From Candidatus Eiseniibacteriota bacterium (GTDB lineage: Bacteria; Eisenbacteria; RBG-16-71-46; CAIMUX01), in assembly GCA_020633975.1 (NCBI GenBank), contig JACKCR010000002.1, forward strand, positions 620,001-684,000: a stretch of 64,000 nucleotides of DNA, in the 5' to 3' direction. Below the pieces are notes generated by a model. That model was not told the DNA's origin. It did no database searches and was given only the letters and a program-made list of their open reading frames with translations. This document shows positions 44,201 to 51,282 of this stretch, in pieces. The translations under genes and the position numbers were made by a program. Every line of letters starts with the position of its first letter. Position 1 is the first letter of the stretch.

Positions 44201-44878
44201 TTCGTCCGCAATAGTTGTCGTATGAGTCCCGGCGATCCGACCGGCACTCTCACGATCGACGGCGATTTCGAACAGACCGCAGACGCTCGGTTCTACATCG
44301 AGATCGGCGGGACTGCGGAAGGAGAGTACGATCGGCTCCACGTCACGGGAGAGGCTCGTCTCGACGGAACCCTACGCGTCGTCGGCTTGGACGAGTATGA
44401 GCCGACCGAAGGCGACGAGTTCCAGATCCTGACCCATGGGACTCGTACCGGCGAATTCGCGGAAGTCATCGGCTGTCCGGGGCCGGAGTTCTGTGTCGAT
44501 GTCGAGTACAGAGCGGACGGCGTGTGGATCGTGGTCCATCACCTCGCGCCGGCCGGGATCGAGGACGGCGAACCGGACGGTTCGAACCCGGACGAGCCGG
44601 TTCTTCCGCGCGACGTCGAGTTCCGCTTGGTTGCAGCTTCCGGGGCGGCTGCGCAGCTGGAACTCGCGCTACCCGAGGCATCGAACGTCCAGGTCGCCGT
44701 GTTCGACGCGACGGGACGCCGGGTCGCGGCGCTCGCCAACGGCAGCGAGTCGGCCGGTCGCCACGTGTACGAGTGGGGGATCGGGCAGGTACCGAGCGGA
44801 GTCTACTTCGCAAGGGCGAACGTCTCGGCTCCGTCGGGGGGTGCGGTGCGGGTTGCCCGCGTGGTGCGGGTCCGCTAG
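41294..44878 (+). CDS. large autotransporter-like beta-helix surface protein
   Basis: A 1194-residue exported protein; ATG at 41294 with GGAAGGAG upstream and a signal peptide ending at AHA. The N terminus has TITWNGASGGTWGTATNWDP, typical of autotransporter-associated beta-strand repeat proteins. Four long repeats of 182-183 residues follow, each containing SSANTY, a YYGS motif and HTIRGTG-like segments. They probably form a right-handed beta-helix. The C terminus carries a FlgD-like/type IX-like sorting tail (VAVFDATGRRVAAL, PSGVYFARANV). There is no translocating beta-barrel, so export needs another system. Likely an adhesin or matrix protein; ligand unknown. Confidence 0.82.
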   Translation: MPSMRTSKRLLGTLVLTAILPMAAHAETITWNGASGGTWGTATNWDPEDVPDDATEEATFPSDGGALDVVLDRSIYLGSITQPNPDLTLIWNSGLQLQTMLEGGFVSAGSVLPVGGAWLSGKFTNLSTGLLELPAGTTFQAMGPEIQNDGTIRVNPLGSSANTYFRADAYDVLLSGSGDVVLATAGDPDDAQMSNYYGSWAQGPDHTIHGTGRITAPLTNQGTVTADVAGMVLQLDSGAKTNSGLLQATSDGILRIQSGPITQTETGRIFANGSDVRLGSGASVSGGTFESSGDARVEVVGGSALTDITNLGDFGLRGGTTTQVYGSLHNDGTLTVNSNDSSANCYLRADAYNVLLDGSGEVVLAAPGDIDDATITRYYGSWINGPNHTIRGSGKISTELTNEGRIVADDGDVALRCDAVGQTNNGVYEATGDGRLEIYGTVLTQGPFGVIRANDATVLLQAGAQITGGTFESYGDGHVDVSGSAAVLDNTNSGEFGLRGGANLQLRGTTFTNDGTIRINTNESSANTYITAEAYGVELAGSGELVLQAPGALTDAQIRQYYGSLVNGETHTIRGTGQISADVSNLGTIVADADSSVLQLYGGSKANDGLLAAIGTSTLRITGPQLTQSENGRIRADGGRVQIDGGSVVTGGVFETANDGHVDVVGTSTFSNIANSGVINIDACVLQLTGQTTTNDGVITVNSSASSANTYLRTDAYGHRLEGNGSVVLQTLGSIEDAQITSYYGDLTQGANHTIRGEGRIAAPFGNEGLVVADVPEKTLQLYGNAFTNFGMLAAEGGGRLLSSTSQLSNPGTIDARTGSLVEFAVFPLNYDQYGDVLSGGTWIARTDGEIRMTNGPISTLAAHVLLDGPNSAFTRDAAGTDALGGLVAIALGGELELQNGRDFVTAGPLSSLGDIVVGTGSTLTISGNLAHSLAAPRGCKTVVNGTLACADSAFVGGGWLMGAGTVDGFVRNSCRMSPGDPTGTLTIDGDFEQTADARFYIEIGGTAEGEYDRLHVTGEARLDGTLRVVGLDEYEPTEGDEFQILTHGTRTGEFAEVIGCPGPEFCVDVEYRADGVWIVVHHLAPAGIEDGEPDGSNPDEPVLPRDVEFRLVAASGAAAQLELALPEASNVQVAVFDATGRRVAALANGSESAGRHVYEWGIGQVPSGVYFARANVSAPSGGAVRVARVVRVR
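41735..43720 (+). repeat. four internal repeats of about 546 bp in the beta-helix gene
   Basis: Equivalent SSAN codons begin at 41768, 42314, 42863 and 43409, giving spacings of 546, 549 and 546 bases. All spacings are multiples of three. The repeats are diverged at DNA level but keep the same residue pattern. Outer limits are approximate. Confidence 0.85.
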
Positions 44879-44934
44879 GAGACCTGCCACACTTCGCCGC
44901 AGCTTGCCGTGACGGTGTCTCCGCGCCGTTGCGG

Positions 44935-44962
44935 GCCCCCGCCCCATGATCGGGGCGGGGGC
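44935..44962 (+). terminator. strong hairpin terminator candidate after beta-helix gene
   Basis: GCCCCCGCCCC (44935-44945) and GGGGCGGGGGC (44952-44962) make a perfect 11-bp GC stem with a 6-base loop, 57 bases past the stop. T-run is poor, but the stem is the strongest in the window. Confidence 0.65.
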
Positions 44963-45055
44963 GCTCCACTCTTGCCAAGGTTGTTTGAGAGCCGCCGGCC
45001 CAGGTACCCTCTTCACGCCCAGGGTCCGACGACCTACCCCGAACGGAGGCAGCAG

Positions 45056-46009
45056 ATGAAGCTCTCGCGAGGTCACCACGCCTTCTCGTCTTTCGTAGCC
45101 GGCCTTTCCATCGTTGCCGGTCTTCTCCTGAGTTCGGGCGCGGCCGTCGCCGGCCCCAATGCCGACGGTGTGCTCATCGTCAGCTACCATGACGCCACCA
45201 CATACTCCGACGGAGACCCGGAGTCGGTCTGTCAACTGATCGAGGAGCTCGATCCGCTCCTCGACTGCGGGAGCGCGGTCACGAACGTGTTGACCGATCC
45301 TCCCGGCCGGGCAGTTCTCTGGGCCGTTTACGCGGCGTTTCCCCTCCAGAGTTCGCCCCGACTGGCTGGGGTGACCGTCGGCGTCGACTACGACAACAGC
45401 ACAGTATTCCTCGTCCCTGGGGCGTGGGAGTCGTGCGGGGACTTCGTTCTCCACGACAACGATTGGCCGGGCCCGAACACCGGTGCAGCCATCACTTGGA
45501 ATGCCGCCCGTACGGAGCATCTCGTTCGCGTGCTGGTGTTCGCGGGGTACGAGTACTACGGCCAAGACACCTCCTTCGATCTAATTCCGCACCCGAACGG
45601 CGGCGGCTTCTTCGCAGACGACGACGTTCCCTCCAACCTGGACGAGATCGCGGACTATGGGCGTCTCGGTTTCAACGGCGACCCGGGCTACCTGCCCTGT
45701 CCCGTGGACGACCCGCTCGGTGCCTGTTGCCTACCGGACTGTAGTTGCGTAGTGACCACCCGAGACGAATGCTCGTCCCAAGGGGAATGGATGGGGCCCG
45801 ACACGGCGTGTGATCCGAACCAGTGCCCTTGTCCGGAGCAAGGCGCCTGCTGCTTCGACGACGGGACCTGCTCGCTGCGGAGCGAGCCCTCCTGCATCGA
45901 CGCCGGCGGAACCTATCTCGGCCAGTTCACCGATTGCGATCCGAATCCGTGCGAGGTGGTCCCGGTGTTCGATAGCAGCTGGGGCAGGATCAAGGGAACG
46001 TACCGCTAG
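45056..46009 (+). CDS. secreted protein with two Cys-rich GACC repeats
   Basis: A 317-residue exported protein; ATG at 45056 with CGGAGG 7 bases upstream and a signal peptide ending near AAVA. The first 210 residues form an unrecognised beta-rich domain (GVTVGVDYDNSTVFLVPG, then FVLHDNDWPGPNTGAAITW). Two Cys-rich modules follow: LGACCLPDCSCVVTTRDECS and QGACCFDDGTCSLRSEPSC, each closing with a CDPNxC motif. Such modules recur in secreted proteins of planctomycete- and FCB-like bacteria. There is no sorting tail of the kind seen in the neighbours. Function unknown. Confidence 0.75.
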   Translation: MKLSRGHHAFSSFVAGLSIVAGLLLSSGAAVAGPNADGVLIVSYHDATTYSDGDPESVCQLIEELDPLLDCGSAVTNVLTDPPGRAVLWAVYAAFPLQSSPRLAGVTVGVDYDNSTVFLVPGAWESCGDFVLHDNDWPGPNTGAAITWNAARTEHLVRVLVFAGYEYYGQDTSFDLIPHPNGGGFFADDDVPSNLDEIADYGRLGFNGDPGYLPCPVDDPLGACCLPDCSCVVTTRDECSSQGEWMGPDTACDPNQCPCPEQGACCFDDGTCSLRSEPSCIDAGGTYLGQFTDCDPNPCEVVPVFDSSWGRIKGTYR

Positions 46010-46330
46010 ACCCAAACCGACCCGCCAGATCCAGATCACCGGCACCATGGGACGCGTGCCAGGGCGCTCTGACGCGTCTTCCCGGCCCCTACCGCCGAGA
46101 CTTCCGTAAGTCCCCAGAAGCTGGTACCTTGTCTGCTTCGAGGCGTAGGGCCCAGGATGAGCCCTGCCCTCCAGTTTTGTGGGGTCACCGGCCAAAGAGT
46201 GGTCCGGTCGGCCTCGGGAGTTGCTGAGAGCGCCCTCGCAAGAGGGTTGCAGGGTCCCCTAGGGGCTCGCAGCGCCACCCGGATGTTCCCAGACGCGGCG
46301 CGGGAAAGCGCCGATGGAAGAATGGGGCAG
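46010..46330 (+). promoter_or_regulatory. structured leader region of rng
   Basis: About 320 bases lie upstream of RNase E/G. The segment contains a classic GNRA hairpin, CCCTC-GCAA-GAGGG (46233-46246), and a perfect 10-bp palindrome, CCCCTAGGGG (46256-46265). The palindrome ends 65 bases before the start. RNase E genes of other bacteria are autoregulated through structured leaders; that comparison is by analogy only. Confidence 0.35.
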
Positions 46331-47857
46331 ATGTACAAGGAAATCGTGATCAACGCGGATCCGAGCGAGACTCGGATCGCCGTCCTCGAAGACGCTAAGC
46401 TCGTCGAACTCTTCGTCGAACGTGAAGAGGAGCGCCGTCTCGTCGGGGACATCTACAAGGGCAAGGTCAACGCCGTCCTTCCAGGCATCCAGGCAGCGTT
46501 CCTGGAAGTCGGGCTCTCCCGGACCGCGTTCCTCCACTCGTCCGACCTCCTCGAGTCGATCATCGACATCGAGGGGTTCGACATCGAAGAGGCGAGCTCC
46601 GGCCCGCGCCGTCCCAAGCAGGACCTCAACATCCAGGACCACCTCAAGAAGGGCCAGGAGGTGATGGTCCAGGTGATCAAGGAGCCGATCGGGCAGAAGG
46701 GCCCCAAGGTCACCTGCCGGCTCTCGCTTCCGGGGCGTTACCTCGTCCTCATGCCCGGCCTCAAGCACGCCGGAGTCTCGCGGAAGATCGTCGATCGCGA
46801 GGAACGGCAGCGTCTCAAGAAGATCCTGACCGAACTCCGCCCGAACCACGCGGGCATCATCTGCCGCACGGCTGCGGAAGGACGGAGCCGGAAGGAGCTG
46901 GAGGCGGACGTCGAGTTCTTGGTCGGTCTCTGGAAGGAGATCGAGGAGACGTCGGCGTCGAACGAAGCGCCGGCACTCGTCCACCGCGAGATGGAAATGA
47001 CGACGGGCCTCATCCGCGACCTCTTCACCGAGGACGTCGGCCGTCTCACCATCGACTCTCGCGCGGCGTACAAGCAGATCGTCAGCTACCTCAAGGCGTT
47101 CTCGCCGGAGCTGAAGAATCGGGTCAAGCTCTACAAGGGTGACGGGCCGATCTTCGACGAGTACGGGATCGAGTCCGAGATCGAGAAGACGCTCGAGCGC
47201 AAGGTGTGGCTCAAGAAGGGCGGCTATCTCATCATCGACCAGACCGAGGCGATGGTCGCGATCGACGTGAACACGGGGCGGTTCACGGGGAAGAAGTCGC
47301 AAGAGGACACGATCTACAAGACGAACCTCGAAGCGGCCGAAGAGATCGCGCGCCAGCTTCGTCTCCGCGACCTCGGCGGCATCGTCGTCTGCGACTTCAT
47401 CGACATGGAGGACGAGGGGAACAAGAAGGCCGTCCTCGAAACGTTCCGGAGCGCACTCCGGAGAGATCGAGCACGGACCAAGATCTTCCCGATCTCCGAA
47501 CTCGGTCTCATCGAGATGACCCGCCAGCGCGAGCGCGACTCCCTCTTCCACTACTTCACCGATCAGTGCCCCTGCTGCGGCGGTTCCGGACAGGTCCTCT
47601 CCCTCAAGACGACGGCGCTCAAGACGGAGCGGACGATCCGCCGGATCGGCGCGCACTCGAAGGAGAAGCTGATCCAGGTGAAGGTCCATCCGGACGTCGC
47701 GACGTTCCTCTTCGAGCGCTCGACCTTCCTCGACCAGCTCGAGAAGGAGTTCGGCCTCCGCATCGACATCCGCGAGGACCCGCGGATGAAGCGGGACGAC
47801 ATTCGCGTCTACTTCCCTCGTCTCCGGAAGGAAGTGACCGAGCAGTTCATGCCGTAG
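46331..47857 (+). CDS. rng: ribonuclease E/G family endoribonuclease
   Basis: A 508-residue RNase G-type enzyme. An S1 RNA-binding domain occupies about residues 30-120 (GDIYKGKVNAVLPGIQAAFL). A 5'-sensor region follows, then the catalytic DNase I-like domain with AIDVNTGRFTGKK and VVCDFIDMEDEGNKK, whose Asp residues bind Mg. A Zn-link, CPCCGGSG, stands near residue 415. It matures rRNA and decays mRNA. It lacks the long C-terminal scaffold of RNase E. The ATG at 46331 has GGAAG 10 bases upstream; the ATG at 46322 adds only three residues. It begins a stretch that leads to rplU and rpmA. Confidence 0.95.
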   Translation: MYKEIVINADPSETRIAVLEDAKLVELFVEREEERRLVGDIYKGKVNAVLPGIQAAFLEVGLSRTAFLHSSDLLESIIDIEGFDIEEASSGPRRPKQDLNIQDHLKKGQEVMVQVIKEPIGQKGPKVTCRLSLPGRYLVLMPGLKHAGVSRKIVDREERQRLKKILTELRPNHAGIICRTAAEGRSRKELEADVEFLVGLWKEIEETSASNEAPALVHREMEMTTGLIRDLFTEDVGRLTIDSRAAYKQIVSYLKAFSPELKNRVKLYKGDGPIFDEYGIESEIEKTLERKVWLKKGGYLIIDQTEAMVAIDVNTGRFTGKKSQEDTIYKTNLEAAEEIARQLRLRDLGGIVVCDFIDMEDEGNKKAVLETFRSALRRDRARTKIFPISELGLIEMTRQRERDSLFHYFTDQCPCCGGSGQVLSLKTTALKTERTIRRIGAHSKEKLIQVKVHPDVATFLFERSTFLDQLEKEFGLRIDIREDPRMKRDDIRVYFPRLRKEVTEQFMP

Positions 47858-47891
47858 CCGCACGGCTACGGCCCCGGTGTGACGACCGAGC

Positions 47892-49625
47892 ATGGCACGC
47901 GCGCGGTCCAAGGTCGAGTTCGGTGACTTCCAGACGCCGGAGGGCCTTGCCGCTGCGGTCTGCGAGGTGGCGGACCGCGCAGTCGGGGCGCAGTCGATCG
48001 ACACCGGCGAACTCGGGCGGGCCCAGGCTGATTCAGACTCCACTGCCGGACCGTCCGCTGTCTCGGCTCCGTTTGCTCCCAAGGCGGTGCTCGAACCTAC
48101 CTGCGGGCTCGGCTCGATCCTCCTCGCTGCGATCGAACGGTTCCCGAGCCTCGAAGTCGCGGTCGGATTCGACGTGAACGAGGACTATGTCGCCGCACTC
48201 TCGAGACGACTCTCGGCGCGGCATGCGTCGAGCAAGCCGGGACTGAGAGAGGGACGTGACCGGCCAGTACGAGCGGTCGAGGCATCTGTCTCCACGCGTG
48301 ACTTCTTCTCGGTCGACTGGGCTTCGGTGCTTCGCTCTCTTCCCGCACCCCTTCTCATCATCGGCAACCCACCTTGGGTGACGAACGCGGGGCAGGGAGT
48401 GTTGGGCGGACGCAACCTCCCGCCCAAGTCGAATGTCGATCTCGTCGGTCTCGACGCGCGGACGGGGAAGAGCAACTTCGACATCTCGGAGTGGATGATC
48501 GACGCACTCCTCGCTGCCATGGACCGCCCTGGGGACGGGCTCGCGATGCTGTGCAAGACTTCGGTCGCGCGCAAGCTGCTGGAGAAGGCGTGGCGACGGG
48601 ATCTGGGCGCGTTCGGCCCATCGATCCATCGGATCGACGCACGGCGGTCCTTCGGAGTCGCAGTCGACGCATGTCTCGTTACCTTCCTTCGTCATCCCGC
48701 GGGCAAGACGTCTTCCGCACGAGGACCGACATGTCCGGTCTACGACTCGCTCGATGCGGTGACGCCCACGTCGATCCTCGGTGTTCGGGACGGACGCCTC
48801 CTCGCAGACCTGAGTGCGTATGAAGAGGTCGTCCAGTTCGTCCGGAGTCCGCGCTCCCGCTCGGCTCCAAGTTTCCAGTGGCGATCAGGGATCAAGCACG
48901 ATTGCGCGAAGGTGATGGAGCTGACACGGCTCGACCCTTCCGTCGATCAGGTGTGGGAGGGTGTCGTCGGGCGTGAGCCGGGGGACGCGCCGGTGTCCGT
49001 GTTCGAGAACGGGCTGGGTGAGCGCGTCACTCTCGAGGAGAGCTGCGTCTTTCCACTCCTCAAGAGCGGTGACCTCGCGCGCGGGTCCATGTCCGACGGG
49101 TTGGTGCGGGGGGGACGGGCAGTGATCGTTCCGCAGCGGGCGATGGGGGAGGACACGGAGCCGCTCCGCGGGTCCGCGCCCGCGACCTGGTCGTACCTCT
49201 CCAAGCACGGGAGCCGTCTCGATCGGAGGTCGAGCTCGATCTACCAGGGGAAACCGAGGTTCTCCATCTTCGGAGTCGGTCCGTACTCGTTCGCGCCCTG
49301 GAAGGTGGCGGTGTCGGGGCTCCACAAAGAGGTCCGGTTCGTGCTCGTCGGGCCGATGGGGGGGAAGCCGACGATGCTCGACGACACCTGCTACTTCCTG
49401 CCGTTCGGGACGGAAGCCGAGGCGCGGCAGTACTTCGAGGTTCTATCGTCGGCCCCGGTCGGCCGGTTTCTCCGGGCCTTCGTCTTCCCGGATTCCAAGC
49501 GACCGATCACGGCCGGGCTGCTCGCGGCTCTCGATCTGGAAGCGCTCGTCGAGCGGTCCGGACGTTCCTGGTCACCAGCGTTCGAGACAAGTAGACGCGA
49601 GGCGAGCGAATGTTCGGGTCGGTGA
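47892..49625 (+). CDS. N6-adenine DNA methyltransferase, apparently without a restriction partner
   Basis: A 577-residue amino-methyltransferase of the Eco57I/type IIG-like class. SAM motif I is LEPTCGLGSILLAAIERFP, the catalytic motif IV is NPPWVT, and the motif TGKSNFDISEWMID follows. FGDFQTPEGLAAAVC is near the N terminus. The C-terminal 250 residues presumably recognise the target (for example WRSGIKHDCAKVMEL and YQGKPRFSIFGVGPYSFAPW). No nuclease motif is seen in the protein and no restriction gene is nearby, so it looks like an orphan methyltransferase. It sits between rng and rplU, 34 bases after rng. Confidence 0.88.
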   Translation: MARARSKVEFGDFQTPEGLAAAVCEVADRAVGAQSIDTGELGRAQADSDSTAGPSAVSAPFAPKAVLEPTCGLGSILLAAIERFPSLEVAVGFDVNEDYVAALSRRLSARHASSKPGLREGRDRPVRAVEASVSTRDFFSVDWASVLRSLPAPLLIIGNPPWVTNAGQGVLGGRNLPPKSNVDLVGLDARTGKSNFDISEWMIDALLAAMDRPGDGLAMLCKTSVARKLLEKAWRRDLGAFGPSIHRIDARRSFGVAVDACLVTFLRHPAGKTSSARGPTCPVYDSLDAVTPTSILGVRDGRLLADLSAYEEVVQFVRSPRSRSAPSFQWRSGIKHDCAKVMELTRLDPSVDQVWEGVVGREPGDAPVSVFENGLGERVTLEESCVFPLLKSGDLARGSMSDGLVRGGRAVIVPQRAMGEDTEPLRGSAPATWSYLSKHGSRLDRRSSSIYQGKPRFSIFGVGPYSFAPWKVAVSGLHKEVRFVLVGPMGGKPTMLDDTCYFLPFGTEAEARQYFEVLSSAPVGRFLRAFVFPDSKRPITAGLLAALDLEALVERSGRSWSPAFETSRREASECSGR

Positions 49626-49718
49626 CGATTTCCTGAGCCTTGGGCTTGACGAGTCCGCATCAGACCAAATATGTTCTCCCCTTGTGTTATCGCTACTAGG
49701 TGCGAAGGAGCATGTGAC

Positions 49719-50030
49719 GTGTACGCCATCGTGGAGCATCAGGGGTTCCAGTATCGTGTTACCCCGGACCAGGTTTTGCAGGTATCCCTCACTGATGGGG
49801 ATCCCGGCAGCAAGCTGACCTTCGACCGCGTGCTGTTCCTCCACGACGGGACGAACGCCAAGGTCGGCGCGCCCGTCGTCGAGAACGCGGCTGTCGAAGC
49901 CGAAGTCGTCGGACACGGCCGCGGCAAGAAGGTCATCGTTGGAAAGTTCAAGCGGCGGAAGGACTATCGTCGCAAGAAGGGCCACCGTCAGGACTACACC
50001 GAAGTCCGGATCAAGGCGATCCGCGGGTAA
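49719..50030 (+). CDS. rplU: 50S ribosomal protein L21
   Basis: A 103-residue L21. The GTG at 49719 is chosen because AAGGAG lies 8 bases upstream and it yields the expected YAIVEHQGFQYRV start; a nearby ATG at 49712 is out of frame. Other family segments are LTFDRVLFLHDG and the basic FKRRKDYRRKKGHRQDYTEV tail that contacts 23S rRNA. It is followed by rpmA after 44 bases, the usual L21-L27 pairing. Confidence 0.97.
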   Translation: MYAIVEHQGFQYRVTPDQVLQVSLTDGDPGSKLTFDRVLFLHDGTNAKVGAPVVENAAVEAEVVGHGRGKKVIVGKFKRRKDYRRKKGHRQDYTEVRIKAIRG

Positions 50031-50074
50031 CAGGCGATCCGCCTTCCAGGCGGAGTCCGCAGGAGATCTAGGAA

Positions 50075-50347
50075 ATGGCGCACAAAAAAGGTGTAGGTAG
50101 CTCACGTAACGGCCGGAACTCTCCCGGTCAGCGGCTGGGCGTCAAGCGCTTCGGCGGTGAGCTCGTGACGGCTGGAACGATCCTCGTTCGTCAGCGTGGG
50201 ACGTCGTTCCACCCGGGTCGGAACGTGAAGAAGGGTCGCGACGATACCCTGTTCGCTCTGGTCGACGGCCATGTCGTCTTCGAGCGTGTCGGTAAGCGGA
50301 AGAAGGCAATCCGCATCGAGCCGGCGGAAACGGCGCAGGCGTCGTAG
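50075..50347 (+). CDS. rpmA: 50S ribosomal protein L27
   Basis: A 90-residue L27. The N terminus [20 protein letters not shown] matches the conserved tail that reaches the peptidyl-transferase centre. There is no extra N-terminal propeptide of the Firmicutes type, so the protein begins directly at the mature end. The rest ([35 protein letters not shown]) is canonical. A terminator-like hairpin follows 27 bases after the stop. Confidence 0.98.
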   Translation: MAHKKGVGSSRNGRNSPGQRLGVKRFGGELVTAGTILVRQRGTSFHPGRNVKKGRDDTLFALVDGHVVFERVGKRKKAIRIEPAETAQAS

Positions 50348-50373
50348 CCGGTGAGGCAGCAGCTTCCTAATGT

Positions 50374-50408
50374 GAAGGGCGGCAGGTCCAAGGGACTCGC
50401 CGCCCTTC
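50374..50408 (+). terminator. terminator hairpin after rpmA
   Basis: GAAGGGCGGC (50374-50383) pairs perfectly with GCCGCCCTTC (50399-50408). An inner GTCC/GGAC helix extends the stem. It lies between rpmA and kdsB, as expected for an end to the ribosomal-protein transcript; the T-run is weak. Confidence 0.65.
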
Positions 50409-50436
50409 CCGCGTTTGGGCGGGGGAGTGGGAGCCG

Positions 50437-51282
50437 ATGAGCAGGAACCGGGTCGTTGCGGTGATTCCGGCGCGCTTCGCGTCGACGCGGTTTCCCGGGA
50501 AGCTCCTTGCCGAGTTCCACGGCCATCCCTTGCTCGAGTGGGTGTACCGCCGCGCGAGGCAGATCGAAGGTGTGGACCGGGTCATCGTCGCCACGGACGA
50601 TGCGCGGATCGAGCGAGTCGCCTCGGAGTTCGGCGCCGAAGTCCGTCTCACGCGGCCGGATCACGAGAGCGGTACGGATCGGATCGGCGAGGTGTTTGCG
50701 TCGCTCGAGAGTCCGCCGGAGTTCGTCCTGAATCTCCAAGGAGACGAGCCACTCCTCCCGGTGGACGCGGTGGAGCGGATGTTGGCTGAGAGAGCGGGTC
50801 ATCCGGATGCCGTTCTCACGTTGGTGGAGCCGATCCGAGACGAGGAAGAGTGGCGACGTCCATCGGTGGTCAAGGCGGCGTTGGCGCGGGATGGAAGGGT
50901 GCTCTACTTCTCGCGCGCACCGATCCCGTACCCACGAAGCGGCAGCGCACCCTCCGCCGTAACAGGCGCGGAGCCTGGCCCGGCGCCCTTCTGGCGTCAC
51001 GTCGGTATCTACGGATATCCGTCGACAGTCTTATCGCGGATGGTGTCGCTCGAACCTTCTCCCCTCGAGCGGATCGAAGGGTTGGAGCAGCTGCGTTGGA
51101 TGGAAGCCGGAGTGTCGATCGTCGCGCTGCCCTGTGACGGCGGCAGCCCGGGAATCGACGTTCCAGAAGATCTAGAGAGGCTCATGGATCGCTTCCCGAC
51201 GAAGGAAGCCTGGAAAGCCGCATGCGGCCGGTGCTCGGCGCGCAAGGATGTGCTAGACAAGAGTCCGAAGGGAGGAGCATGA
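50437..51282 (+). CDS. kdsB: 3-deoxy-manno-octulosonate cytidylyltransferase
   Basis: A 281-residue CMP-KDO synthetase; it activates KDO for lipid A core assembly. N-terminal nucleotide motif VIPARFASTRFPGKLL is diagnostic. Others are IVATDDARI, LNLQGDEPLL (metal-binding Asp) and YFSRAPIPYPR. A Pro/Ala-rich insertion follows, then WRHVGIYGYPSTVLSRM and GIDVPEDLERL near the C terminus. It begins the KDO/pyrG unit and its stop overlaps the pyrG start as ATGA. Confidence 0.96.
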   Translation: MSRNRVVAVIPARFASTRFPGKLLAEFHGHPLLEWVYRRARQIEGVDRVIVATDDARIERVASEFGAEVRLTRPDHESGTDRIGEVFASLESPPEFVLNLQGDEPLLPVDAVERMLAERAGHPDAVLTLVEPIRDEEEWRRPSVVKAALARDGRVLYFSRAPIPYPRSGSAPSAVTGAEPGPAPFWRHVGIYGYPSTVLSRMVSLEPSPLERIEGLEQLRWMEAGVSIVALPCDGGSPGIDVPEDLERLMDRFPTKEAWKAACGRCSARKDVLDKSPKGGA

